From a bacterium (GTDB lineage: Bacteria; Patescibacteriota; Minisyncoccia; Phycocordibacterales; UBA9973), in contig JAIXRY010000004.1 in NCBI GenBank assembly GCA_027484965.1, forward strand, positions 1 to 40,087: DNA of 40,087 nt, in the 5' to 3' direction. The position numbers and the translations under genes are program-made. Of this stretch, positions 1 to 6,677 are shown one piece after another (within the stretch, counting starts at the first letter, position 1; every line of letters begins with the position of its first letter). The notes under the pieces are model-generated. The model was given only the letters and a program-made list of their open reading frames with translations. It was not told the origin of the DNA and did no database searches.

Positions 1-15
1 GGACTCTAGTATTAA

Positions 16-53
16 ATAAAAAACATCTGATTTTTAAATCAGATGTTTTTTAT
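16..53. terminator. Rho-independent hairpin downstream of tRNA-Lys
   Basis: A perfect 18-bp inverted repeat with a TT loop; A-runs and T-runs on the two sides let it act in either direction. On the minus strand it lies directly after the 3' end of the tRNA-Lys gene. Confidence 0.8.
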
Positions 54-60
54 TTTTTTG

Positions 61-134
61 TCCGCTCGGTAGGAATCGAACCTACGACCATCTCCTTAAA
101 AGGGAGCTGCTCTACCAGCTGAGCTACGAGCGGA
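61..134 (-). tRNA. tRNA-Lys(UUU)
   Basis: On the minus strand the sequence folds as a full cloverleaf. The acceptor is TCCGCTC/GAGCGGA, the D-arm is of the GCTCAGCTGGTAGAGC type, the anticodon loop is CTTTTAA (anticodon TTT), and the T-loop is TTCGATT. CCA is not encoded. A strong hairpin terminator follows. The upstream side (higher coordinates) carries two decayed copies of the gene's own 5' half, described separately. Confidence 0.95.
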
Positions 135-179
135 TGTATTTAAAGCATTCAACAGAATAGTAAGTATAACCTATTTTCT

Positions 180-290
180 ATTGAAGCCGCTACATCCGAG
201 CTAACGAACAGATGTATAGTCTTTAACAAAACACAATATAATTATGTTTTTAATTGAAGTTGCTACATCTAAGCTAACGAGCGGATATAC
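180..290 (-). repeat. Two decayed tandem copies of the tRNA-Lys 5' half and leader
   Basis: Segments 186-217 and 259-290 match each other at about 24 of 32 positions. Both resemble the acceptor and D-arm of tRNA-Lys (106-140). Each is preceded on the plus strand by ATTGAAG, so the repeat unit (about 75 nt) includes the leader as well as the tRNA 5' half. Neither copy has an anticodon or T-arm, so they cannot make a tRNA. The rest of 135-340 shows no gene. Confidence 0.6.
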
Positions 291-340
291 CCTCTCAAAT
301 CTTTGGAAAATGAGAGAATATGTATACTAAAATAGCATTT

Positions 341-694
341 TTAGAACGGAAGGTCAAATGCGTAAAAACCAGCGGTTGAGAAAAGAAGAGATATTGCTAC
401 TCCAATAACAAAGATGAAGAGCGCTTTTTCTGTATAATCTGTATCTTTTAATTTTTTACCAAAACGAATTGTTGTATCAAAAATAGCAAAAAGTGAAGCG
501 ATTTGTGTTAGAGCGCCGATCATAAAAAGAACACCAAGAACAATTTCAAATCCGCTATACCATTTGTGCCATGTTCCGTCTCTCTTTTTCCATGTTCGAA
601 ATCCTCTCAAAAAGAAATAGAGTCCTATTATTATGCGGAGTATAAGTGGAGCAATTAGGCCCCAAGAAAGTAAATTTGGAAATATTGTAACCAT
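341..694 (-). CDS. DoxX-like small integral membrane protein
   Basis: This 117-residue protein has three or four hydrophobic segments. It contains a PLILRIIIGLYFFLRGF stretch followed by a FEIVLGVLFMIGALTQ helix, the pattern of DoxX/COG2259 membrane proteins. Those proteins are linked to redox and quinone functions in some bacteria, but no activity can be assigned here. The start chosen is the ATG at 694, because an AGTATA box (TATACT on the minus strand, 702-707) lies 7 nt upstream; a longer reading from a TTG at 730 would run through this promoter. It is divergent from the SpoU methyltransferase gene, and the two share a 50-nt intergenic region. Confidence 0.65.
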   Translation of the reverse strand: MVTIFPNLLSWGLIAPLILRIIIGLYFFLRGFRTWKKRDGTWHKWYSGFEIVLGVLFMIGALTQIASLFAIFDTTIRFGKKLKDTDYTEKALFIFVIGVAISLLFSTAGFYAFDLPF

Positions 695-744
695 ATATGC
701 TAGTATACTCTGTATAAGACAGGGATTCAACAGATATTCAATAT

Positions 745-1233
745 ATGAAAACTAACAACAAAGAACTAAACACAATAGTGATTCTTCCAGATATAAGAAG
801 CGCTGAGAATGTCGGATCTATTTTTCGTACCGCAGATGCGCTTGGAATTGATCAAATCGTTCTTGGTGGAATCACTCCAGATCCGATAGATAAATTTAAT
901 CGTCCAAACAGTAAGATCGCAAAGACCGCTCTCGGTGCAGAGAAAACTATTTCATGGACTCATTGTAATAGTTTGAGTGCTAGATTTGCTCGTCTGAAAA
1001 AAGCAGGGTATACACTTGTAGCTATTGAACAAGATAAAAGATCTGTTGATTATAAGAAAGTGAAGAAGGTAGATAAGATGGTCTTTGTTATGGGTAATGA
1101 AGTTGAAGGTCTTCCCAAAAATATTTTAGATAAGATGGATATAATCGCTGAGATTCCAATGCAAGGAGGGAAAGAATCTCTCAATGTGTCTGTTTCTTTT
1201 GGGGTAGCACTATTTAGAATTTTGAATAAATAA
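745..1233 (+). CDS. SpoU/TrmH-family RNA 2'-O-ribose methyltransferase
   Basis: The 162-residue protein has the SPOUT trefoil-knot motifs in order: NVGSIFRTADA (motif 1, about residue 19), VFVMGNEVEGLP (motif 2, about 113) and ESLNVSVSFGVALF (motif 3, near the C-terminus). It uses SAM to methylate a ribose 2'-OH in tRNA or rRNA. It is only the catalytic domain, with no N-terminal substrate-binding extension, as in TrmL- or TrmH-like minimal enzymes, so the modified nucleotide cannot be named. It is divergent from the DoxX-like gene and is followed at once by a hairpin terminator. Confidence 0.88.
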   Translation: MKTNNKELNTIVILPDIRSAENVGSIFRTADALGIDQIVLGGITPDPIDKFNRPNSKIAKTALGAEKTISWTHCNSLSARFARLKKAGYTLVAIEQDKRSVDYKKVKKVDKMVFVMGNEVEGLPKNILDKMDIIAEIPMQGGKESLNVSVSFGVALFRILNK

Positions 1234-1258
1234 AAAACTCTCGCATGAGAGTTTTTTA
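1232..1258. terminator. Hairpin terminator between convergent genes
   Basis: The stem AAAAAACTCTC / GAGAGTTTTTT has a GCAT loop. It serves the methyltransferase gene and, from the other side, the small minus-strand membrane gene. Confidence 0.85.
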
Positions 1259-1259
1259 T

Positions 1260-1382
1260 TTATCTAACTTCCTGAGGAGCGTCTATAAAAGGGGAAGTGT
1301 ATTGTTTTGTTGCTCCACCATTCCAATACCAAAGAGCAAACAAAACAACAAGTCCTATAAATAGCCATTTAAATTCTTCCAT
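1260..1382 (-). CDS. 40-residue single-pass membrane peptide (short ORF)
   Basis: An ATG at 1382 opens a 40-codon frame ending in TAA at 1260. It starts MEEFKWLFIGLVVLFALWYW, one clear transmembrane helix, and ends in a polar tail with proline and acidic residues. It begins 5 nt after the mutM stop codon on the same strand, so it is probably the last gene of a mutM operon, and it ends against the shared terminator. No family was recognised. The open frame, the coherent TM-plus-tail layout and the tight spacing support coding; the short length leaves some doubt. Confidence 0.6.
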   Translation of the reverse strand: MEEFKWLFIGLVVLFALWYWNGGATKQYTSPFIDAPQEVR

Positions 1383-1387
1383 ATGTT

Positions 1388-2320
1388 TTAATTATAAAGC
1401 ACTTGGTGTTTATTACAAAAGTGAGTACTACGACCGTTTACCATATTTCTTTCGATAATTCCTTTGCATCCGTGTTTACCACAAACTTCATTTTTCTTTT
1501 GATATACATTGTGATGATGTTGAAATTCTCCACGTCGTCCCTCTATATTTCTATAGTCAGACATAGAGTCTCCTCCAAAATCAATTCCTTTTTCTAAAAC
1601 TTCCTTCATGCTTTTATAAAGCAGAGAAAGATTTTTCTTTGGAATTTTGTTGAATGTAGATTCTGGATGAATAGATGATGACCATAACATTTCATCAGAA
1701 TAAATATTCCCAATACCAGCTACAATACTCTGATCCATCAAGACTGTCTTGATGGCTTTATTTGTATTTTTGCTTAATCTTTCTAAGAATACTTTTTCTG
1801 TAAAAGATTCTTCTAGTGGTTCTGGGCCAACTCCTTTCAAGTGAATACTTTGTTCTAAATAATCTGTTTTTATTAATGTGACTTTTCCGAATTTTCTAGA
1901 ATCACAAAAAACTAAATTCTTTCCATTGGATAGAGAAAAGACAACATGAATAAATCTATTATAAGGATCTTTTAATGCTTCGTTTTTTTCTTCACTTGCA
2001 ACAGACCAAGAATTTTTCTTTTTGTCATAAGTGTATTTTCCAAAGAGTAGGTGACCTGTCATTTTTAGATGAATGAGTATTGTATGTTCATTATCTAGAT
2101 GTATAAGAATATTTTTTGCACGTCTTTCGGCTTTTTTGATTTTGGCACCAATTATAATCTTTTTAAATTTCTTAAAAAATTCTTCATCTTTTATTGTGTC
2201 TTTGAATTGTTTGATTGGGTTTTTGCGAGTAAGGTCTGTCCACACATCTTCTATGATGAGTTTTGGTAAAACTTTTTGTAATCCATTTACTGTTGTTGTG
2301 ACTTCAGGTAGTTCTGGCAT
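1388..2320 (-). CDS. mutM: Formamidopyrimidine-DNA glycosylase (Fpg/MutM)
   Basis: This base-excision enzyme removes oxidised purines such as 8-oxoG and cleaves the abasic site. The protein starts PELPEV; the Pro after Met is the catalytic nucleophile and the next Glu its partner. The helix-two-turn-helix region (VLMDQSIVAGIGNIYSDEML) and a C-terminal zinc-finger-like segment are present. At 310 residues it is longer than the usual 270-290, because of a Lys/Asp-rich insertion near residues 90-120. The finger is atypical, with CGKHGC at its start and CNKH at its end, so one usual Cys is a His. A TATACT box lies 7 nt before the ATG, so the mRNA is likely leaderless. Confidence 0.92.
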   Translation of the reverse strand: MPELPEVTTTVNGLQKVLPKLIIEDVWTDLTRKNPIKQFKDTIKDEEFFKKFKKIIIGAKIKKAERRAKNILIHLDNEHTILIHLKMTGHLLFGKYTYDKKKNSWSVASEEKNEALKDPYNRFIHVVFSLSNGKNLVFCDSRKFGKVTLIKTDYLEQSIHLKGVGPEPLEESFTEKVFLERLSKNTNKAIKTVLMDQSIVAGIGNIYSDEMLWSSSIHPESTFNKIPKKNLSLLYKSMKEVLEKGIDFGGDSMSDYRNIEGRRGEFQHHHNVYQKKNEVCGKHGCKGIIERNMVNGRSTHFCNKHQVLYN

Positions 2321-2369
2321 ATATCAGAGTATAACAAAATAGACTTTATTTTATATAATCTATACTGTA

Positions 2370-2401
2370 TTGACAATTTATCATTTAATATGCTCTAATA
2401 T
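2370..2401 (+). promoter_or_regulatory. TTGACA-type promoter of the DGR-target-like gene
   Basis: TTGACA at 2370-2375 is followed by AT-rich sequence with possible -10 boxes near 2394-2401 (TCTAAT or TAATAT). The exact -10 is uncertain. A 50-nt leader then precedes the ATG at 2455. This strong -35 box resembles those of other accessory genes in the window. Confidence 0.45.
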
Positions 2402-2454
2402 GTAAAAACCAGTGAACAAATGATCTGGTTATTTAAAACTAAATAGATAGCACC

Positions 2455-2597
2455 ATGGCAGACTGACACCATCAAAAGAACCTATTAGTGAGGGTCAAAT
2501 CGCTAAATTAAACCAAAATTTAACAGCGCGACTGCTGAATTATAAAACTTCTATTCCAAGTGATCTTTTTCAGAAAGTACTTGAAGATGGAACTCTT
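2455..2597 (+). other. Frame-disrupted 5' end of the DGR-target-like gene
   Basis: The reading frame of the next gene is open upstream to 2451 and reads LTPSKEPISEGQIAKL and onward, which looks like coding sequence. It has no ATG, GTG or TTG in frame before 2598. An ATG at 2455 fits as the natural start but reads Met-Ala-Asp and then TGA. A single extra base near 2461-2463 would give MAxLTPSKEP. The gene is therefore frameshifted, carries an assembly error, or starts at a non-standard codon such as CTG 2463 or ATT 2484. Confidence 0.5.
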
Positions 2598-3065
2598 TTG
2601 GATGAAATTTTTGCTTCAATCCACAAACTAGTGGATGCAATCAGTAATTTGATTATCCGTAAAGTTACAGTCAATCGCAATCAGTCTCCGAAAGAAGTAC
2701 TGAACGCTACAGGAAGAACACAATATAACGACAGTGGTATTGTGATAGGAATGCCGAAAGGTGAGGGTGAAGAAACAGAAGTATTTTTCTTCAAATTGGA
2801 TCACCATGTAAATGATAACGATTTAGATAAAGAATACGAACTACGTGGTTTGAAACCAGTTGATCCGTACTCTTTAGCAAAAGTGAATGAAGATGATTCG
2901 GCTTTCGCTGATACTTATCCGAATGGAACACATTGGAAAAACGAAGACGGAAAATGGTGTTTTGCGCGCTTCTATAAGGCAGGAAAACACTTGCGTCGAC
3001 TGCGTATAGGTCGGAGTTATGATACTTGGAGCTACTATTGGTGGTTTGCTGGTGTCCGCAAGTAA
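2598..3065 (+). CDS. Candidate DGR variable protein, C-type-lectin-like C-terminus
   Basis: The N-terminal half is polar and probably helical. The C-terminal half (from about residue 113) reads NGTHWKNEDGKWCFARF, then an Arg/Tyr/Ser-rich stretch, then YWWFAGVRK at the stop codon. A Trp-rich C-terminus ending in WWFAGVR is the layout of proteins diversified by diversity-generating retroelements, which are common in CPR genomes. In the last 25 codons most third positions in the variable-looking stretch are C or T (CGT, GGT, AGT, TAT, GAT, ACT, AGC, TAC). That is what mutagenesis of AAC/AAT template codons at their first two positions would leave. No reverse transcriptase or template repeat is in the window. 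The start given is a TTG; the true N-terminus is probably upstream (see the frame-disrupted segment). Confidence 0.55.
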   Translation: MDEIFASIHKLVDAISNLIIRKVTVNRNQSPKEVLNATGRTQYNDSGIVIGMPKGEGEETEVFFFKLDHHVNDNDLDKEYELRGLKPVDPYSLAKVNEDDSAFADTYPNGTHWKNEDGKWCFARFYKAGKHLRRLRIGRSYDTWSYYWWFAGVRK

Positions 3066-3113
3066 GTACTTATTACTTTGGACTCTATACTTTCTGTATT
3101 TTGTCTTTAATCA

Positions 3114-3149
3114 TAAAAACGATTTTCTTTTTAGAAAATCGCTTTTTTT
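3114..3149. terminator. Bidirectional hairpin terminator
   Basis: The stem CGATTTTCT / AGAAAATCG has a short T loop, with A-rich sequence on the left and T-rich on the right. It lies between the convergent DGR-target-like gene and ruvA. Confidence 0.8.
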
Positions 3150-3717
3150 ATTTCCCCAATAATTGCAATGCAGAACGTATACGTTCATTTGTAGTACCTT
3201 CTTTTGGAATATCTTTTAGAATATTACGCACTTCAGAACCATTCCATCCGAGGGCTTCAAGAGCAAGAATAACATCTCCATCAGAAGACATTTCTTCTTT
3301 TGTCATTACTACACCTTTTACTTTGTCTTTTAATTCATGAACAATTTTCTCTGCTGTTTTTTTTCCAATACCAGAAACTTTAGTCAGGTGGGATGCGTCA
3401 TTTGAGGCTATTGCATTAATAAGTGTTTCACTATCTACAGCGTCTAGAACTCCGAGAGCAGACTTAGGTCCTATTCCTGAGACTTGTAGAAGTAATTCGA
3501 ATGTTTCGAGAGTTCCTATCTTTGTAAATCCATATAAATCTAAAGCAGTCTCGCGTACTGATAGGTGCGTGAAGAATGTTATTGGGTTTCCCAAATTATC
3601 ATTTATTGAGAAGAGCGTTTCTTTTGTGGTGTGTATTTTGTAGCCAACACCGCGAACGTCTACAAGGGCAACGTTTTCTTTAAGGGAGCGAGGAATTCCT
3701 GTAATTGATCCAATCAT
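3148..3717 (-). CDS. ruvA: Holliday junction DNA helicase subunit RuvA
   Basis: RuvA binds four-way DNA junctions as a tetramer and loads the RuvB motor for branch migration. The 189-residue protein has the OB-fold start MIGSITGIPRSL, two helix-hairpin-helix motifs (VSGIGPKSALG near residue 80 and VSGIGKKTAEKIV near 114), and the small C-terminal RuvB-contacting domain (ILALEALGWNGSEV). Length is normal for the family. A TATACT box (3726-3731 on the plus strand) lies 8 nt upstream of the ATG. ruvB and ruvC are not adjacent. Confidence 0.95.
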   Translation of the reverse strand: MIGSITGIPRSLKENVALVDVRGVGYKIHTTKETLFSINDNLGNPITFFTHLSVRETALDLYGFTKIGTLETFELLLQVSGIGPKSALGVLDAVDSETLINAIASNDASHLTKVSGIGKKTAEKIVHELKDKVKGVVMTKEEMSSDGDVILALEALGWNGSEVRNILKDIPKEGTTNERIRSALQLLGK

Positions 3718-3883
3718 ATAAATATAGTATATAGGGACTAGTCGATTTTGCGAAATTGTATCTCATACTGTGTCTACTGGAGTCTTATGTGCGAAAACCC
3801 TAGTATTTTGTCGTTTTCCATGCTATAGTATCTTTTGTTCGCAATGATCGTGTCTCGATATAAGCAAACACTTAAATAAACAT

Positions 3884-4129
3884 ATGCCAATTACAAAATC
3901 AGCAAAACAAGCACTTAAAGTTTCACTTAAGAGACGTGCAATGAATGACCGCAATAAAAAAGCAGTCAAAGAATCAGTAAAAGCCGTGGAGAAAAATCCA
4001 AAAGCTACAGATTCAAAACAAACTCTCTCAAAAGCTTTTAGTGCTCTCGATAAAGCGGTAAAGCGCGGTGTTATGAAAAAGAACACAGCTTCTCGCAAAA
4101 AATCACAACTTGCAAAAAAAGTTGGATAA
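3884..4129 (+). CDS. rpsT: Small ribosomal subunit protein bS20
   Basis: The 81-residue, Lys/Arg-rich protein has the S20 pattern: MPITKSAKQALK at the start, RRAMNDRNKKAVK in the first helix, and KNTASRKKSQLAKK at the end. It binds 16S rRNA helices in the body of the 30S subunit. A TATAGT box at about 3825 gives a leader of roughly 50 nt, longer than most in this window, which would leave room for the translational autoregulation known for S20 in E. coli. A strong terminator follows. Confidence 0.95.
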   Translation: MPITKSAKQALKVSLKRRAMNDRNKKAVKESVKAVEKNPKATDSKQTLSKAFSALDKAVKRGVMKKNTASRKKSQLAKKVG

Positions 4130-4130
4130 T

Positions 4131-4167
4131 AAAAATCCCTCATAAGCAACTCTTATGAGGGATTTTT
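4131..4167 (+). terminator. Hairpin terminator after rpsT
   Basis: The stem AAAATCCCTCATAAG / CTTATGAGGGATTTTT has a CAACT loop and a T-run. The promoter of the next gene begins 7 nt later. Confidence 0.88.
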
Positions 4168-4171
4168 CTTT

Positions 4172-4179
4172 GCTATACT
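4172..4179 (+). promoter_or_regulatory. Leaderless-type -10 box of the GH3 gene
   Basis: TATACT (4174-4179), with an upstream TGC that makes an extended -10, lies 10 nt before the ATG at 4190. No Shine-Dalgarno sequence fits between them. Confidence 0.6.
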
Positions 4180-4189
4180 ATAAATACTC

Positions 4190-5701
4190 ATGAAATATTT
4201 TCGCAGGCTCGTTAACTATGTTTTTTACTTCAAAAGAATAAAGCGTGTTTATGGTGATCATAAAAATTTTGAAAAACAACAAGAAGATGAACTTTTTAGA
4301 ATTTTACATTTAACAAAGAATACAAAATGGGGAAGTCTGTATAAATATAGAGAAATAAAATCCATAGAAGATTTCCAAGAATTTGTACCTATTTCAAAAT
4401 ATGAAGAAATAGCACCATTTATTGAAGATATGTTAAATGGTGAAGAAAATATTTTGTGGCCAGGACTTGTTAAAAATTTTTCCAAGTCTTCTGGAACAAC
4501 AAATGCGAAGAGTAAATATATTCCACTTCCAGATATTTCTTTAAAGAAAAATCACTTTAATCAAGGGATGGATATGATTTCTGTTTATTTAAACAATCAA
4601 AAAGATTCAAGGCTACTTTTTGGAAAAACACTTTCAATCACTGGAAGTCTTTCTTATTCTCCATCTGGTAATAAAAACATTATGGTTGGTGATGTCTCTG
4701 CTGTACTTGCTTCAAATATTCCAAAATGGGCTCATGTTATCAGGACTCCAAAATTATCAACAGCACTACTCTCTGATTGGAAAGAAAAAGTTGTAAAAAT
4801 TGTTGACGCTTCCTCAAAAGAAAACGTTGTTGCTTTACTTGGAACGCCAACTTGGGTTTCTGTTATATTGAATAGACTAAATCAAAATACAAAAAAACCA
4901 ATAAGTGCGTCATGGAAAAATTTGGAAGTGTTTTTTCATGGAGCTGTTTCTTTTGCCCCTTATAAAACTCTCTTCAGAGAACTGCTTCCTGATAAAAATA
5001 TTAATTATGTCGAAGTATATAATGCTTCAGAAGGGTTTTTTGCTTTTTCAGACGACTTTAACAAGCCTGAAGAAATGTTACTTTCTTTGTCGGGTGTTTT
5101 TTATGAATTTATTCCACTCTCAGAATTCTCAAAAGGTGAAAGACGTGCAATATCTTTAAAAAATGTTACTTGTGGCATTTCTTATGCTGTTGTAATTACA
5201 ACTTACGGAGGACTTTCTAGATATATTATTGGAGATACTGTTTCTTTTGTTAATCTTAATCCTTTCAAAATAATTTTTACTGGTCGTACAAAATATTTTA
5301 TAAATGCTTTTGGTGAAGAACTTGAAGCTTTTCATGTGGAAAAATCTCTAAAAGAGTCACTTCAAAAAACTGGAGGTTCAATAAAAAATTTTACAGTTGC
5401 TCCTTTGTATATGAAAGACGGTAATGGTGGTGCTCATGAGTGGCTTATAGAGTGGTCAATTAAACCTTCTGACGTATCTTTATTTGAGAATAGTGTTGAT
5501 GAAATTATCAAAGAATTAAACTCAGACTACGAAGCAAAAAGAGCAAATGATTCAATTTTAGGAAAACCTGTTTTTAGATATTTACCAGAAAATACTTTTG
5601 ATAAATGGATGGAAAAACGTGGAAAATTAGGGGGGCAAAACAAAGTTCCTATATTGTCTAACTCTAGAGAGTATGTAGATGATATTATCGATATGCTTTA
5701 A
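4190..5701 (+). CDS. GH3-family acyl-acid-amido synthetase-like protein
   Basis: The 503-residue protein has the adenylate-forming GH3 layout: the phosphate-binding SSGTT at residues 100-104, YNASEG at 277-282, FYEFIP near 304, and GLSRYIIGD at 341-349 followed by FTGRTKYF. In plants GH3 enzymes adenylate carboxylic acids (auxin, jasmonate) and join them to amino acids. Bacterial homologues are frequent in Bacteroidetes, and their substrates are unknown. There is no signal peptide. Its place between rpsT and a thioredoxin-like gene gives no pathway clue. Transfer from a Bacteroidetes-like donor is an inference from family distribution. Confidence 0.85.
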   Translation: MKYFRRLVNYVFYFKRIKRVYGDHKNFEKQQEDELFRILHLTKNTKWGSLYKYREIKSIEDFQEFVPISKYEEIAPFIEDMLNGEENILWPGLVKNFSKSSGTTNAKSKYIPLPDISLKKNHFNQGMDMISVYLNNQKDSRLLFGKTLSITGSLSYSPSGNKNIMVGDVSAVLASNIPKWAHVIRTPKLSTALLSDWKEKVVKIVDASSKENVVALLGTPTWVSVILNRLNQNTKKPISASWKNLEVFFHGAVSFAPYKTLFRELLPDKNINYVEVYNASEGFFAFSDDFNKPEEMLLSLSGVFYEFIPLSEFSKGERRAISLKNVTCGISYAVVITTYGGLSRYIIGDTVSFVNLNPFKIIFTGRTKYFINAFGEELEAFHVEKSLKESLQKTGGSIKNFTVAPLYMKDGNGGAHEWLIEWSIKPSDVSLFENSVDEIIKELNSDYEAKRANDSILGKPVFRYLPENTFDKWMEKRGKLGGQNKVPILSNSREYVDDIIDML

Positions 5702-5721
5702 ATATGTTAGAGTAAATATAT

Positions 5722-5991
5722 ATGGAAGTTTATCTTGAAGAATATTTTGGACTCGAATGTCCTCACTGCCAGAGAATGCAAGAACTCTCAAAGAAGATTG
5801 AGAAAGAAATAGGTGTAACGATCAATCGTTTTGAAGTTTGGCATAATTATGAAAACATGAAAAAAGTTGAAGAACTTGACCCTAAGAATGAATGTGGAGG
5901 TGTACCTTTTTTTATAAATAAGAAAACAGGTAAGACTCTTTGTGGGGAAGTATCAGAAAAAGAAATACGTGACTGGGCACTAGGAAAGTAA
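5722..5991 (+). CDS. Thioredoxin/glutaredoxin-fold protein with CPHC active site
   Basis: The 89-residue protein has a redox motif CPHC at residues 13-16, after a short first strand, and a GGVPF segment (residues 59-63) carrying the cis-proline typical of thioredoxin-fold proteins. There is no signal peptide, so it probably acts in the cytoplasm as a small disulfide reductase. It lies 20 nt after the GH3 gene and 12 nt before the next gene, all on one strand, so the three may be co-transcribed. The partner protein is unknown. Confidence 0.78.
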   Translation: MEVYLEEYFGLECPHCQRMQELSKKIEKEIGVTINRFEVWHNYENMKKVEELDPKNECGGVPFFINKKTGKTLCGEVSEKEIRDWALGK

Positions 5992-6003
5992 TATACTAAA
6001 TTT

Positions 6004-6543
6004 ATGAACAAACCTCACAAAACACATTTTATAGGAGTGCTACTTATCACGTTTTTTATTATTATATTGACGGCGGTTTTTTTGATGATGAAAAATAGAA
6101 ATACGTTAGATGAAAATATTCCTGTTGCTGAAAATAAGACAGAAACAACAAGCATTGTTCCAATAGTGGAAGAAAAAGTAGGGTGTGGAATTGTTGTAAA
6201 AAGTCCAACAATTGGTGAAAAGTTTGATGTTATAAAAAAGGTGTCTGTTGTTGTTGATAATTCAAAGAGGGTAGAACTCGGATGTGGGTGGACTGTTTTT
6301 GAAGGGCAAGCCGGAACATTTAAAATAGTTGATTCTCAAGGTAATGAAGTCTCAAGTGGAATATTAAAAGTTCAAGAAGGGATTGAGTGGATGACTTCTC
6401 TCCCTGTAATGTATGAAGCTGAAGCGCCAATCTCAAAAGACGAGAAAGATATTGCAAAGGGAATAGGTAAGTTAATAATCACAGAAGATGACCCAAGTGG
6501 AGAAAAGATTCTTCAGACTATAGAAATCCCTGTGGAGTTTTAA
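6004..6543 (+). CDS. Membrane-anchored Ig-like domain protein
   Basis: The 179-residue protein has a short basic N-terminus, one hydrophobic anchor (about residues 9-28), a Thr/Glu linker, and a C-terminal beta-rich domain of about 110 residues. That domain begins with a KSPTIGEKFDVIKKVSV pattern like Gmad2-type or other immunoglobulin-like domains. It contains two Cys residues (GCGIVV and LGCGWTV) that could form a disulfide outside the membrane. It is probably an extracytoplasmic protein tethered by an uncleaved signal anchor. Function is unknown. It is the last gene of the GH3 transcription unit and is followed by a terminator. Confidence 0.6.
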   Translation: MNKPHKTHFIGVLLITFFIIILTAVFLMMKNRNTLDENIPVAENKTETTSIVPIVEEKVGCGIVVKSPTIGEKFDVIKKVSVVVDNSKRVELGCGWTVFEGQAGTFKIVDSQGNEVSSGILKVQEGIEWMTSLPVMYEAEAPISKDEKDIAKGIGKLIITEDDPSGEKILQTIEIPVEF

Positions 6544-6560
6544 ATTTATAACAGCTGTCA

Positions 6561-6595
6561 ACTAAAAAACCTTTATAAATTAAGGGTTTTTTAGT
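6561..6595 (+). terminator. Hairpin terminator
   Basis: ACTAAAAAACCTT pairs with AAGGGTTTTTTAGT, with one G-T pair and a T-rich end. It separates the GH3 unit from the lipoprotein gene. Confidence 0.75.
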
Positions 6596-6608
6596 TACAT
6601 TAAATTTA

Positions 6609-6638
6609 TTGACAAAGTAGTATAATTTATTATATAAT
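6609..6638 (+). promoter_or_regulatory. Sigma70-type promoter of the lipoprotein gene
   Basis: TTGACA (6609-6614) and TATAAT (6633-6638) are separated by 18 nt. A second TATAAT lies at 6621. The leader to the ATG is about 35 nt. Confidence 0.7.
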
Positions 6639-6677
6639 ATACGTAATAAATTGTAGAACCATTAAAAATAAATAATA

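Noticed and set aside
3823-4149. Minus-strand frame opposite rpsT
   Set aside because: It is the complement of a certain ribosomal protein gene and has low-complexity Phe/Leu-rich content.
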